Under the pieces are notes generated by a model that worked only from the letters and a program-made list of their open reading frames with translations, searched no databases and was not told the DNA's origin. Positions 1 through 8,375 of a DNA stretch of 64,000 bases are shown here, in pieces. This stretch comes from JAFGRR01 sp964563855 (GTDB lineage Bacteria; Planctomycetota; Phycisphaerae; UBA1845; Fen-1342): NCBI GenBank assembly GCA_964563855.1, contig CAZLYU010000009.1, positions 12,250-76,249 on the forward strand, read 5' to 3'. A program made the translations under genes and the position numbers. The number at the start of each line of letters is the position of its first letter. The stretch's first letter is position 1.

Positions 1-189
1 ATCATGACCGTTACGGGCATCGAGCGTGACGCAGCGCTCGAGCTGCTGAAGGCGAGCGGGGGGCACGTGAAGACCGCGCTCGTGATGCACGCGCGGGGGG
101 TCGGGCCGGATGCGGCGCGGTCCCTGCTTGGCGAAGCCGACGGCAAACTCGCGACGATCCTCGAACCAGCCGAAGGAGCCCAAGCGTGA
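1..189 (+). CDS. murQ: N-acetylmuramic acid 6-phosphate etherase, C-terminal end (partial)
   Basis: The reading frame is open from base 1 and ends at TGA 187-189, so only the last 62 codons are present. The tail, with IERDAALELLKASGG followed by VKTALVMHARGV, matches the C-terminal helices of MurQ, where a LL.A..G.VK.A.VM segment is characteristic. MurQ removes the lactyl ether from MurNAc-6-phosphate to give GlcNAc-6-phosphate in cytoplasmic cell-wall recycling. The catalytic SIS domain lies outside the window, so the assignment rests on the tail alone. Its stop overlaps the GTG start of the following symporter, which implies translational coupling. Confidence 0.75.
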   Translation: MMTVTGIERDAALELLKASGGHVKTALVMHARGVGPDAARSLLGEADGKLATILEPAEGAQA

Positions 190-2168
190 GCGACCCGCTG
201 CTGGCGGCTTCCCTGAGTGCACAGTTCACGTGGATCGATTGGGCGATCGTGGTCGCGTACCTGGCGTTCACGACCTGGCTCGGCACAGCGCTCGCCGGCA
301 AGCAAGCCACCATCCGCGACTTCTTTCTCGGCGGCCGCAAGCTGCCATGGTACGCCGTCAGCGCGTCGATCATCGCCACGGAGATCAGCGCGGTCACGTT
401 CGTGGTCGTGCCGTTCATCGTCTTTCGCCCTGGCGGCGACATGACGTATCTGCAGCTTGGCGTCATTGGGACATTGCTGGCGCGCATCATCGTCGGCTAC
501 GTGCTGGTGCCGGCGTACTACAAGCGCGAGATCTACAGCCCGTACGACTACATGGGGAATCAGCTCGGCGGCAACGTTCGCGGTATGACGACGGTCTTGT
601 TCGCGGTCGGTCAGATGTTGGCGCAATCGGCCCGCGTATACCTCACCGCCGTGATCCTCAACATCGTGCTGCGCGACCAGATGAACTGGCTATCGGAGCA
701 ACTGGCCATCGGCTCGTTTGTCATCACGCCACTGGCCTGGTCGATCGTCGCGATCACCCTCGTCGCGGTGCTTTGGACGTATATCGGCGGCATCGCGACA
801 GTGATCTGGACCGACGCGATTCTGTTCCTGGTGTTTCTCGCCGGCGCCGTGGTGGCGCTGGTTGCGGTCTGCCTGGATTTGCCGGGCGGATTCGGCGAGC
901 TCGTGAGGACGGGTTGGAATGCAAAAGAGTCGGGGCCGTGGGGCAAGTTTACGTTTTTCAACTTCGACCCGGCGCCCTGGGAGGCCTACACGATTTGGAC
1001 CGCCGCCATCGCTTCGACCTGGGGCGGGATCTACGCTTACGGCACCGACCAGTTGCTGGCGCAACGCATGTTCTGCTGCAAGAACGAGCGCGCCGCGCGA
1101 CTGGCGATCATCTCCAGCACCGCGAGTCAGGTGGTCACCTTCACGGTCGCGCTGGTCGGCGTCGGACTGTTCGCCTACTACAAGCAGCCGGCGACTCCAG
1201 AGCAAACGGCGGCGTGGGGCGATGCGGTGAGCGCTGATTTCCCGCGACTCGGCGGCGAGGCTTATCGACTCGTCGAAGGTGATCCGGAGGCCGGCGTCGA
1301 GGGGAAGGGCGATCGCATCTTTCCGATCTTCATTGTCGAGGGCATTCCGCAAGGCTTCAGCGGTCTGATCATCGCCGGCATTTTCGCCGCCGCCGTCTCG
1401 AGCATGACCAGCATTCTCGCGGCGCTCAGTCAGACGACGATGTCGGCGTTTTACATTCCGCTGCGGCGTCGTGCTCAGCGGCGCGGCGAGAACGGAACGC
1501 CGCCGCCGACTTCCGATGCGGCCGACGATGACCATTCACCCGCTGAAGCGCGGCACATGGTGGTGGTCGGGCGTTCGCTCGTGCTGATCTGGGGCGTCGG
1601 TCTGGCGGGGATGGCGTTCCTGGCACAGGCCGCAGCCGCCTACTATCCCTCGATTCTCGATCTCGCGTTGGCGATGGCCGGGTACGCCGGCGGCGCGTTG
1701 CTCGCCGGCTTCATGCTCGGCTTCCTGCCGCTGAAGGTCGACGGGCGCGGCTTCATGTACTCGGCCCCGCTCTCGGTGCTGTGTGTTTTTGCGATGCTGT
1801 GGCGCGCTCCGGCGGCTCCGTGGGCCTTCTGGGTGTGTGTGGTTGGCGGCGCAATCCTGTTGATCGCTTGGCTCGTATCGGTTGCGTCGGAATCGTGGGA
1901 GCAGGCGCGACGGGCTGTTCTTCCCCCAGCGCTCCAGACCGTCGTCCTGGGACTCGGTGTAGCGATGCTGATCGTGCTAAACCTCTACGGCTACTGGGAG
2001 GTCGAGCAACCCGACGGCTCGACGGCCACGAAAGTCATCGCGTGGCCGTGGATGGCGCCGATTGGCTCGACGATCGCGTTCGTCTGGGGCTACCTGCTCG
2101 CGCGGCGCAAGCCCGACGCGACGGCGACTCACGCACGTGCCGAGGGCGCTGCGTCTCCCGTAGCATGA
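186..2168 (+). CDS. Sodium/solute symporter (SSS/SLC5 family)
   Basis: A 660-residue inner-membrane protein with about 13 hydrophobic segments. The first helix (IDWAIVVAYLAFTTWLG) is followed by the SSS-typical FFLGGRKLPWYAVSASIIATEISAVTF signature near residues 45-75, and LAQRMF in the middle of the protein is another family hallmark. The family couples Na+ entry to uptake of sugars, amino sugars, vitamins or acids. The GTG start overlaps the murQ stop (GTGA), so the two are probably one operon and the substrate may be an amino sugar or muropeptide product; that is inference from position. A hydrophilic cytoplasmic insert at about residues 430-460 (PPPTSDAADDDHSPAEA) is longer than in many relatives. 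Confidence 0.85.
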   Translation: MSDPLLAASLSAQFTWIDWAIVVAYLAFTTWLGTALAGKQATIRDFFLGGRKLPWYAVSASIIATEISAVTFVVVPFIVFRPGGDMTYLQLGVIGTLLARIIVGYVLVPAYYKREIYSPYDYMGNQLGGNVRGMTTVLFAVGQMLAQSARVYLTAVILNIVLRDQMNWLSEQLAIGSFVITPLAWSIVAITLVAVLWTYIGGIATVIWTDAILFLVFLAGAVVALVAVCLDLPGGFGELVRTGWNAKESGPWGKFTFFNFDPAPWEAYTIWTAAIASTWGGIYAYGTDQLLAQRMFCCKNERAARLAIISSTASQVVTFTVALVGVGLFAYYKQPATPEQTAAWGDAVSADFPRLGGEAYRLVEGDPEAGVEGKGDRIFPIFIVEGIPQGFSGLIIAGIFAAAVSSMTSILAALSQTTMSAFYIPLRRRAQRRGENGTPPPTSDAADDDHSPAEARHMVVVGRSLVLIWGVGLAGMAFLAQAAAAYYPSILDLALAMAGYAGGALLAGFMLGFLPLKVDGRGFMYSAPLSVLCVFAMLWRAPAAPWAFWVCVVGGAILLIAWLVSVASESWEQARRAVLPPALQTVVLGLGVAMLIVLNLYGYWEVEQPDGSTATKVIAWPWMAPIGSTIAFVWGYLLARRKPDATATHARAEGAASPVA

Positions 2169-2368
2169 TCGCGGATGCTCCAGCGGCGACGGGATTCCGT
2201 CACGCTTTCCGCAGCCGGTGGTTGACCCTGCCGGGTTGCGAATTACGCTCAATCATTGAACAAAGGCGTGCGACGCCAGCGAGGCTCGCCCGCCGCAAGC
2301 TGCGACGGAATGTGTTGCTCGGCGTCATTCATTGTTTTTATCCCGCCGATTCGTCGCCCGCCGACTCA

Positions 2369-2408
2369 CCGGCGATGCAGGACGACTGCGTCAGCCGGCC
2401 GACTTTTT
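2369..2408 (+). terminator. Candidate intrinsic terminator after murQ-symporter
   Basis: Arms CCGGC/GCCGG enclose an inner stem GATGCAG/CTGCGTC (one T-G wobble, one bulged A) with a GACGA loop. Five bases later comes a run of five T (2404-2408). It would end a transcript about 200 nt after the symporter stop. Confidence 0.45.
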
Positions 2409-2455
2409 GCACCCCTGTCGGCGGCCCCACGAATCCCCCACATTCGGAAATTCCC

Positions 2456-2464
2456 TGCTACGAT
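2456..2464 (+). promoter_or_regulatory. Candidate extended -10 promoter for pilM operon
   Basis: TGC followed by TACGAT forms an extended -10 element about 107 bases before the pilM ATG. No convincing -35 hexamer lies 16-18 bases upstream, so this is weak support. Confidence 0.3.
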
Positions 2465-2570
2465 GCCGCGCTTCGAGCGTATCGCATGAGTAGCGACGGA
2501 GCGTAGCCGCGACGCGTCGGTGCGATTCGGTCAGCGTCGCAGCGTCGAGAGTGCATGCGGAGGTGCCAAC

Positions 2571-4532
2571 ATGGCGGCAAACACGGTCTGGGGCATTGAG
2601 ATCGGCCAATGCGCGCTGAAGGCGGTGCGCTGTCGCGCCGCTGAGGACGGCAAGGTCGAGGTGCTCGGCTTCGACGTGATCGAACACGACAAGATTCTGT
2701 CGCAACCCGACGCCGACGCCGACGCGCTCATCAGCGACGCGATGGAGAAGTTCGCCGAGCGCAATGAGTGGCAGAAAGACCGCATCGTGCTCGGCGTTCC
2801 GGGGCAACTCACGTTCGCGCGGTTCACGCGGCTGCCGCCGGTCGATCAGAAGAAGATCGCCAGCATCGTCGGTTACGAAGCCGGACAGCAGATCCCGTTC
2901 GCGATCGAGGATGTTGTTTGGGACTACACGGTTTTCTCCGATACCGATTCGCCGGAGACCGAGGTCGGCATCTTCGCGATGCGGAAGGACCTCGTTCGCA
3001 AATACATCGACTACCTCACGCGACATCGCGTCAACCCGGTTTTGATTCAGACCATCCCATCGGCGCTCTACAACTTCGCGCACTTCGAAATGGCGCCGAA
3101 GGAGGACGATCAGGCGGTCGTGGTGATCGACGTGGGGGCGCAGAACACGGATCTGGTCGTCGTCGAGCGCAACGGCGCCTGGACGCGCAATATTCCGCTC
3201 GGCGGAAACAACTTCACCGATGCGCTCACCAAGTCGTTCAAACTCAGCTTCAGCAAGGCTGAGGAGCTCAAGCGACAGGCGGCGAGCCACAAGTACGCCC
3301 GTCAGATTTTCCAGGCGATGCGTCCGGTCTTCGCCGACCTGGTCGCTGAGATTCAGCGCTCGCTCGGCTTCTACAGTTCGACGCACCGCGACGTCGAGAT
3401 TACGCGGGTGATGGTGATGGGCAACGCGTTTCGCTTGCCCGGGCTGCAGAAGTATCTCGAGACGAACCTGACGATCGGCTCCGGCGTGGGCAAGCTCGAC
3501 AGCTTCGAGACGCTGGCGCCCAGCGAAGCCACGCAAGCGGAGCAATTCAAAGACAATCTCCTGACTTTTGGCAGTGCGTACGGGCTGGCGCTGCAGGGGC
3601 TCGGCCTGGGCAAGATCGAAGCCAACCTGCTTCCGCCGGATATGGCCCGCGTCTTGACGTGGAAACGAAAGACGCCTTACTGGATTGGCGTCGCCGCGGT
3701 GCTGGTGTTTGCCGCGATCGCGCCGTGGAGCCGCAATGCGATGGATAGCGCCGCTTTCGCGGCCGAGACCGATCCGGCGCGGACGCAGGCGCAGCAAATC
3801 GTGCGTACGGCGGAGCAAAACCAGCGAGCGCTGCAGAGCGCGACGAAAGACCCGGAGGTGGTCGCCGCCGACGTCAACCGAATTTTGGAATTGCGTGATC
3901 AGAATCAACTTATTCCGCGGATCATCGCGCTCGTGCATCAGTCGTTGCCCGAGGTTGATCCGCGTCTGGCCAGCCCGCGCAATCGGGCCGCGCTGCAACA
4001 AGAGCTGCGCATGAATCCGAACTTGCGGGACCGTACGCAGCGCGGGCTCATGTTTATCGATGACCTTGATATCACCTATCACCCCAATCTCGAGAGCTAC
4101 GTTCCCGCAGACCGGAGCAGCGGGGGCGGCCGGGGACGCGACCGCGGCCAATCCGTAGCGGCTGCCGGCGGTGAGGGCGGCGGCTTCTATGTCGAGTTGA
4201 GCGGCCGTCTGCTGTGGGGACGCGAACCGTACGAACCGGTGCAGTTCATTGAGAACCGCGTGTACAAGAATCTTCAGGACTTCGGACGTCAGCCGGGGCT
4301 CGGGTTTTACGTGCTCACGGACGACGGGCCGCGGCAGCGGTTTTTTGAGAGTCCCCGCGTGAACCGGTACACCGATCGACGCGACGAGAATCGTCGCGGC
4401 GGTGACGACGGCCCGCCCATCGATCCCATGACCGGCGAGAGCATGGAATATGACTGGGCGTATGAGTTCAGCTTTCGGGTCAAGCTCGGTGATCCGCCGC
4501 CGGTCGTCGAAACGGAGACCGGCGACGCCTGA
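2571..4532 (+). CDS. pilM: PilM-like ATPase fused to a PilN-like membrane/periplasmic region
   Basis: 653 residues from ATG 2571, chosen because GCGGAGG lies just upstream and the PilM core begins at once (VWGIEIGQCALKAVR). Residues 1 to about 350 are an actin-like PilM domain: VLGVPGQ, IVGYEAGQQIPF, VVVIDVGAQNTDLVVV (phosphate-binding loop) and VMVMGNAFRLPGL. A single membrane helix follows at about 375-395 (YWIGVAAVLVFAAIAPW), then a long periplasmic part with Ala/Gln-rich helices and a Gly/Arg-rich linker. Classical PilM is about 350 residues and cytoplasmic, so this looks like a PilM-PilN fusion. It heads a three-gene operon with two single-pass proteins and probably forms the inner-membrane platform of a type IV pilus or T2SS-like machine. 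No pilQ, pilB or pilC is in the window. Confidence 0.8.
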   Translation: MAANTVWGIEIGQCALKAVRCRAAEDGKVEVLGFDVIEHDKILSQPDADADALISDAMEKFAERNEWQKDRIVLGVPGQLTFARFTRLPPVDQKKIASIVGYEAGQQIPFAIEDVVWDYTVFSDTDSPETEVGIFAMRKDLVRKYIDYLTRHRVNPVLIQTIPSALYNFAHFEMAPKEDDQAVVVIDVGAQNTDLVVVERNGAWTRNIPLGGNNFTDALTKSFKLSFSKAEELKRQAASHKYARQIFQAMRPVFADLVAEIQRSLGFYSSTHRDVEITRVMVMGNAFRLPGLQKYLETNLTIGSGVGKLDSFETLAPSEATQAEQFKDNLLTFGSAYGLALQGLGLGKIEANLLPPDMARVLTWKRKTPYWIGVAAVLVFAAIAPWSRNAMDSAAFAAETDPARTQAQQIVRTAEQNQRALQSATKDPEVVAADVNRILELRDQNQLIPRIIALVHQSLPEVDPRLASPRNRAALQQELRMNPNLRDRTQRGLMFIDDLDITYHPNLESYVPADRSSGGGRGRDRGQSVAAAGGEGGGFYVELSGRLLWGREPYEPVQFIENRVYKNLQDFGRQPGLGFYVLTDDGPRQRFFESPRVNRYTDRRDENRRGGDDGPPIDPMTGESMEYDWAYEFSFRVKLGDPPPVVETETGDA

Positions 4533-4555
4533 TCCCTGTCAGCAGGAGCCTATCC

Positions 4556-5929
4556 ATGGTCGGCAAGATACTAGACTTCGTTCGCACGTACGCCTTGTCG
4601 CTGGCGGCGGGCGTGGTGGCGCTGGCGGCGGCCGCGTTCGCCGTGCTCGGGATGTCGGACGACAGTGTCATGACCGAACTCGAGCAGCGCAAGCAACGGG
4701 GCTCGCGCATCGACGGCATGATTCGCAACGCCACCAACCCCACGGTGATCGCCGCGGCGGAGGCGCGGGGTGAGCGACTCGAAGCGGAAGTCGCGGAAGC
4801 ACTGCAGCGGGCGCGCGAGATGAATGCGGCCGAACCGCTGATCGCGGGCGTGTTGCCGCGTCCGGCGACCATGGCCAAGCCGTACGAGTTTCGCAGCGCC
4901 TATGAGCAGGCGCTGCGGCGGCTGCCGAATCGACTGCAAGCCGGTCCACTGCCCACCGATGACGACATTCTCGCCGAGCGCAACAACATCGAGCAGTTGC
5001 AGCAACGCGAGGCGGAAGTCGAGGCGGCCAATCAGGCCACATTCTTCGGGATGGGCGGAACCGACCCTGCGAACGACGCCGCGGCCGCTCCGGAAATGTC
5101 CGCCGACCCGATGGCCGGGGAACGCGAGCGCGACCGCGGCCGTGATCGTCCCCGGGGTCGCGAGCGCCGCGCCGCGGCTCCGCGCGCCGGGCCCGACGAA
5201 GCCACGCCCGGAGATCCCAACTCCGACCCCGAGTTGCGCGCCGCGATCAACCGCGCGCGGGAGATCCGCGTCTATGCCGATTTGAACAGTTGGCACGTGG
5301 TCGACGTCTTTTCGACATCGACGGCGCCTGACATTCGCGATATCTGGTTCGCGCAGATGTCGTTCTGGATCCAGACCGATCTGGTCGATGCATTCGCCGA
5401 GCTCAACGAGCGCTTCGCGCAGCAGAGCCCCGGCGCCGCGAACGTCGAAGAGATGCCGATCAAACGAATCGAAAGCATCGTGATCGACGCTTACCGGCTG
5501 ACGAATGATTCGCTCGCGTTTCCCCCGCCGATGGATCCCAGCGCGATGCGGAGCGAGCGTGAGCCGGGTCAGAGCGGCCGCGGCGGTAGTCGACAACGCG
5601 ACACGACGGCTTCAGCCGATGCTTCTTACACGGGCCGCACGTCGAACGATCTCTACGACGTGATCACGTTCAAGCTCACGCTGTGGGTCGATCAGCGCGA
5701 GATTTTGAAAGTGATCGACGCCGTGACGCGGGCGAATTTCTACCAGGTGGTGGGCGTCGAGTACGCGGCGGCGACCCCCGAGAGCCCGCTGTATCTCTTT
5801 GGCTCGGCGCCGGTGGTCCGGCTCGAGCTGCAATGCGAAGGCTACTTCCTGCGAAGTGCATTCAAGCAGTGGATGCCCCCGGCGGTCGCGGAGGAGTTGG
5901 GGATTCAGCCGGATGTCGGCCAGGGTTAG
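4556..5929 (+). CDS. Single-pass periplasmic protein of pilus-alignment operon (PilO/Amuc_1100-like)
   Basis: 457 residues with a short cytoplasmic N-terminus, one membrane helix (about residues 12-33, ALSLAAGVVALAAAAFAVLG), then a helical and coiled region (about 45-165). A low-complexity Arg/Asp/Gly linker (about 185-215) precedes a C-terminal alpha/beta domain (about 220-457). The C-terminal part, including LYDVITFKLTLWVDQREILKVIDAVT, suggests a ferredoxin-like PilO/PilN fold. It starts 23 bases after the PilM stop and is followed 18 bases later by the third gene. In Akkermansia, Amuc_1100 sits beside PilM in a comparable cluster; equivalence here is inferred from context and topology, not shown by sequence identity. 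Confidence 0.55.
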   Translation: MVGKILDFVRTYALSLAAGVVALAAAAFAVLGMSDDSVMTELEQRKQRGSRIDGMIRNATNPTVIAAAEARGERLEAEVAEALQRAREMNAAEPLIAGVLPRPATMAKPYEFRSAYEQALRRLPNRLQAGPLPTDDDILAERNNIEQLQQREAEVEAANQATFFGMGGTDPANDAAAAPEMSADPMAGERERDRGRDRPRGRERRAAAPRAGPDEATPGDPNSDPELRAAINRAREIRVYADLNSWHVVDVFSTSTAPDIRDIWFAQMSFWIQTDLVDAFAELNERFAQQSPGAANVEEMPIKRIESIVIDAYRLTNDSLAFPPPMDPSAMRSEREPGQSGRGGSRQRDTTASADASYTGRTSNDLYDVITFKLTLWVDQREILKVIDAVTRANFYQVVGVEYAAATPESPLYLFGSAPVVRLELQCEGYFLRSAFKQWMPPAVAEELGIQPDVGQG

Positions 5930-5947
5930 CGAGCGAGGAGCCGATCG

Positions 5948-7852
5948 ATGCGTAAAAGTCCGTTACAGCTCATCGAGCAGCACGTCGAGAAGGTGATCCT
6001 CGCACTCGCGGTCGCGTTCGCCGGCTACCTGGCGTTCACCTACTTCGTGCAAACCCCGCACGTCGTCGAGTTTGGCGGCGAGCAGCTCGGCGCGGCGGAA
6101 ATCGACAGCGCGATTGCACAGAAAGCGCAGCAACTCGACGCCGCCATGAACCGGGCCGTCGACGAAGCCGAACCGCTGCCCGACTTCGCGCAGCAACTCG
6201 ATGAGAGCGCCCGCTCGGGCATCTTCGCGACCGCCGAAGGAGAAACGCCGCTGAACACGGTCTTGCGCTGGTCAACGCCGCTCGGCCCGGCGCTGCCCTC
6301 GTTGGGCGCCGAGGGCGTGGGCGGGAGTGTTCGACTGGTGGGGGCGATCGCGCCCGGTGTGCCGGCGGTGCGCAGCGGGCGAGCTATCGTCGAGATGCGC
6401 GACGACACCATTTCGCTGACGTCGTCGACCGAGGGAGGACCGACGCCGGACATGCCGGATGGCGTGCCGCGCCCCACGCGCGAGACGCCTTGGATCTCGG
6501 TGGCGGCGTACTGGAACTACAAGGCGCAGGAGGCGCTGCATCGCGAGGCTGGCTATGTGTCGTACCGCGCGCGGCCTTACGTCGCCCGCGTCGTCGCCGA
6601 GCGTCAGCGGTTGATGCCGGACGGGCGGTGGTCGGAATGGGAGCGAGTTACGCAGAGCGATGCGATGCCGACGGTCGAGCTTCCGTCAGTGCAGAATGAT
6701 CCGCTGACCAATCGCATCAGCAATCTCGGTGAGATTTCATCCGCGTTCAATCAACTGAAAGAACAGCAATTGCAGGTGGCGCAGCCGCGCTTCCCGGATG
6801 TCGTGAACGGCGAACCGTGGGCGGCGCCCGAGCTTCCGGGCTATCGGCCGACTGATTGGCCGCGCATCGCGCTCGCGGAGATGATTGACGATCGCAGCGG
6901 CCCGACGTTGGCCCGCGCCGGTGACGAATCGCCCGGCATGGCGCCGACGGGACGCGACGACGCGGGTGATCGTCGCGGCCGCGACGAACCGCGCGGGCAG
7001 CGCCCCACGGCCGGCTTGTCACGCGACGAGGCCCGTGCTCAGGCTCAGCGTGATCTGGCCGCGGCGCGACAGGCGCTGGCCCGTGGCGCGTTCGAGACCG
7101 CGCTGACGCGGCTGGATGCGGTGATGAACAACGACGAAGCGCGGCGCCCGACGCTGCGCGTCGCTGAAACGCTGCGGGCGTATGCCGAACAGTTGCTCCG
7201 ACGCACGCGCTTCAACGCGCCGTGGTGGCGCCCCGACGGACCGCGCGGATTGGTGGATCCGGCGGATCCGGCCCGCATTGCGGTCTGGTTCCATGATGAC
7301 TCAGTCCTAGCGGGACAGAGCTATCGCTACCGGTTGCGGGTCGACTTGTGGAATCGTCACGTCGGCCGACCGCAAGACTTGGCGCAACCGGAGTTCGCGC
7401 GCGAACTCGTGATCGAGGGCGAGTGGTCGCCCCCCAGCGCCCCAATTGCAGCTCCGCCGCCCGCTTACATTTTTGTTCGCGGCGGGCAGGCTGACCGCAA
7501 CGCCGCGCGACTGGAAGTCTGGAAATGGCGCACCGGATGGTGGGTCAGCGACAACTTCGATGTTGCACCGGGTGAACAGATTGGCGGCGTGGGGCGCGTG
7601 GAGTCAGGCGAGTTCCTGAACGACCGACCGGTGCTCGAAGCGTACGACTTTGCGACCGGTGCCCAACTCGTCGATATTCGGTTTGACGAGACCGTGCTGC
7701 AACCCGCCGGGCGTGGTGCGCAGCAGTACATCCCACGGCAAACCGTCGTGGTGATGTACACCGATCCGGCGACGGGAGATCTGGTGCAGCGCTCCGCGGC
7801 GGCGGATGCGGATGATCCGGTCTACGAGCGCCTGCGCGACATCTTCCAGTAA
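5948..7852 (+). CDS. Single-pass periplasmic protein, third gene of the pilus-alignment operon
   Basis: 634 residues from ATG 5948, preceded by GCGAGGAG. The N-terminal HVEKVILALAVAFAGYLAFTYFV is one membrane helix (about residues 13-35). The rest is predicted extracytoplasmic, with an Arg/Asp/Gly-rich linker at about 335-360 and an Ala/Arg helix (about 360-415). It then has a beta-rich C-terminal domain (about 430-634) that includes YRYRLRVDLWNRHVG and LEVWKWRTGWWVSDNF. No catalytic motif is visible. By position after PilM/N and PilO-like genes it could play the PilP-like or Amuc_1099-like role, linking the inner-membrane complex to a secretin encoded elsewhere. No confident family match. 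Confidence 0.45.
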   Translation: MRKSPLQLIEQHVEKVILALAVAFAGYLAFTYFVQTPHVVEFGGEQLGAAEIDSAIAQKAQQLDAAMNRAVDEAEPLPDFAQQLDESARSGIFATAEGETPLNTVLRWSTPLGPALPSLGAEGVGGSVRLVGAIAPGVPAVRSGRAIVEMRDDTISLTSSTEGGPTPDMPDGVPRPTRETPWISVAAYWNYKAQEALHREAGYVSYRARPYVARVVAERQRLMPDGRWSEWERVTQSDAMPTVELPSVQNDPLTNRISNLGEISSAFNQLKEQQLQVAQPRFPDVVNGEPWAAPELPGYRPTDWPRIALAEMIDDRSGPTLARAGDESPGMAPTGRDDAGDRRGRDEPRGQRPTAGLSRDEARAQAQRDLAAARQALARGAFETALTRLDAVMNNDEARRPTLRVAETLRAYAEQLLRRTRFNAPWWRPDGPRGLVDPADPARIAVWFHDDSVLAGQSYRYRLRVDLWNRHVGRPQDLAQPEFARELVIEGEWSPPSAPIAAPPPAYIFVRGGQADRNAARLEVWKWRTGWWVSDNFDVAPGEQIGGVGRVESGEFLNDRPVLEAYDFATGAQLVDIRFDETVLQPAGRGAQQYIPRQTVVVMYTDPATGDLVQRSAAADADDPVYERLRDIFQ

Positions 7853-7880
7853 ACCGTGCGTCGCCTCGGCGGCGCTGTGG

Positions 7881-8243
7881 CTAGCGGCGGCGGCGCTGCT
7901 TGGGCATCGGCACTTTCGTGTCGGCGGGTCGGCGTTCCACCCAGCGTACGAACTTGGCGATTTCCGGATGCCGCTTGAGCCGGCTGATGCTGTGGTAGTG
8001 GTCGGCCAGCTCGCGCTCCGTGAGCGTACGGTGGACGAACGCGTGACACGGGGGACAGAGCGGGGTTGTCGTTTGCCGCTGTTCGCGTGAGAAGCGGCGC
8101 TGCGTGCGTCGCTGTCGATGACGCATCCGCGGGACCAGATGGTGCGCCGTGAGTCTCACGCCGCTGCGCTCACACAGCGCGCAGCGTGATGGATCCGGGC
8201 TGCGATGGGGCAGCGTGGACCGGTTGGCCGATTCGTCGGACAT
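7881..8243 (-). CDS. Small HNH-type zinc nuclease-like protein
   Basis: 120 residues. CALC near the N-terminus, the central LTAHHLVPRMRHR, and LCPPCHAFVH give two Cys pairs plus the His residues of an HNH (beta-beta-alpha metal) finger. A very basic segment and a conserved C-terminal LKRHPEIAKFVRWVERRP follow. This layout matches a widespread family of about 110-residue stand-alone HNH proteins whose biological role is unsettled. It is convergent with the pilus operon (28 bases from its stop) and divergent from the kinase. It has no toxin, integrase or methylase neighbour, so there is no sign of a mobile or restriction system. Confidence 0.75.
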   Translation of the reverse strand: MSDESANRSTLPHRSPDPSRCALCERSGVRLTAHHLVPRMRHRQRRTQRRFSREQRQTTTPLCPPCHAFVHRTLTERELADHYHSISRLKRHPEIAKFVRWVERRPADTKVPMPKQRRRR

Positions 8244-8310
8244 CCTTCGATCGTAGTGAGCCGCATCATGCGTAGGCGCGTGAACCGCGTCACATCGCAG
8301 CGCCTCGGCG

Positions 8311-8339
8311 TTGCCGGTTTATGGCGGGCGGGCTAGCTT
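8311..8339 (+). promoter_or_regulatory. Weak candidate promoter for the kinase gene
   Basis: TTGCCG (8311-8316), a 17-base spacer and TAGCTT (8334-8339), 37 bases before the kinase ATG. Matches to consensus are partial (4 of 6 and 3 of 6). Confidence 0.3.
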
Positions 8340-8375
8340 ACTTGGTAAGTTTCACCCCGTGCGCCGAGTACGCCC

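Larger units (their letters stand above)
2169..2570. other. Non-coding interval between symporter and pilM
   Basis: About 400 bases with no supportable gene. It contains a candidate intrinsic terminator (2369-2408), a candidate extended -10 promoter (2456-2464), a small hairpin GACGG-GATT-CCGTC at 2188-2201 and an 11-base odd palindrome TCAAT-C-ATTGA at 2249-2259. Nothing else stands out. Confidence 0.5.

Noticed and set aside
2249..2259. TCAAT-C-ATTGA palindrome as an operator
   Set aside because: Short, far from any start codon and without a second copy nearby; kept only as a note in the intergenic description.
2391..4151. 586-residue antisense ORF over pilM
   Set aside because: Arg/His/Leu-rich, no motifs and no ribosome site; it mirrors a well-supported gene in GC-rich DNA.
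7881..8243. HNH protein as part of a defence or homing system
   Set aside because: No methylase, intron, toxin or phage neighbour; the small stand-alone family is widespread in chromosomes.
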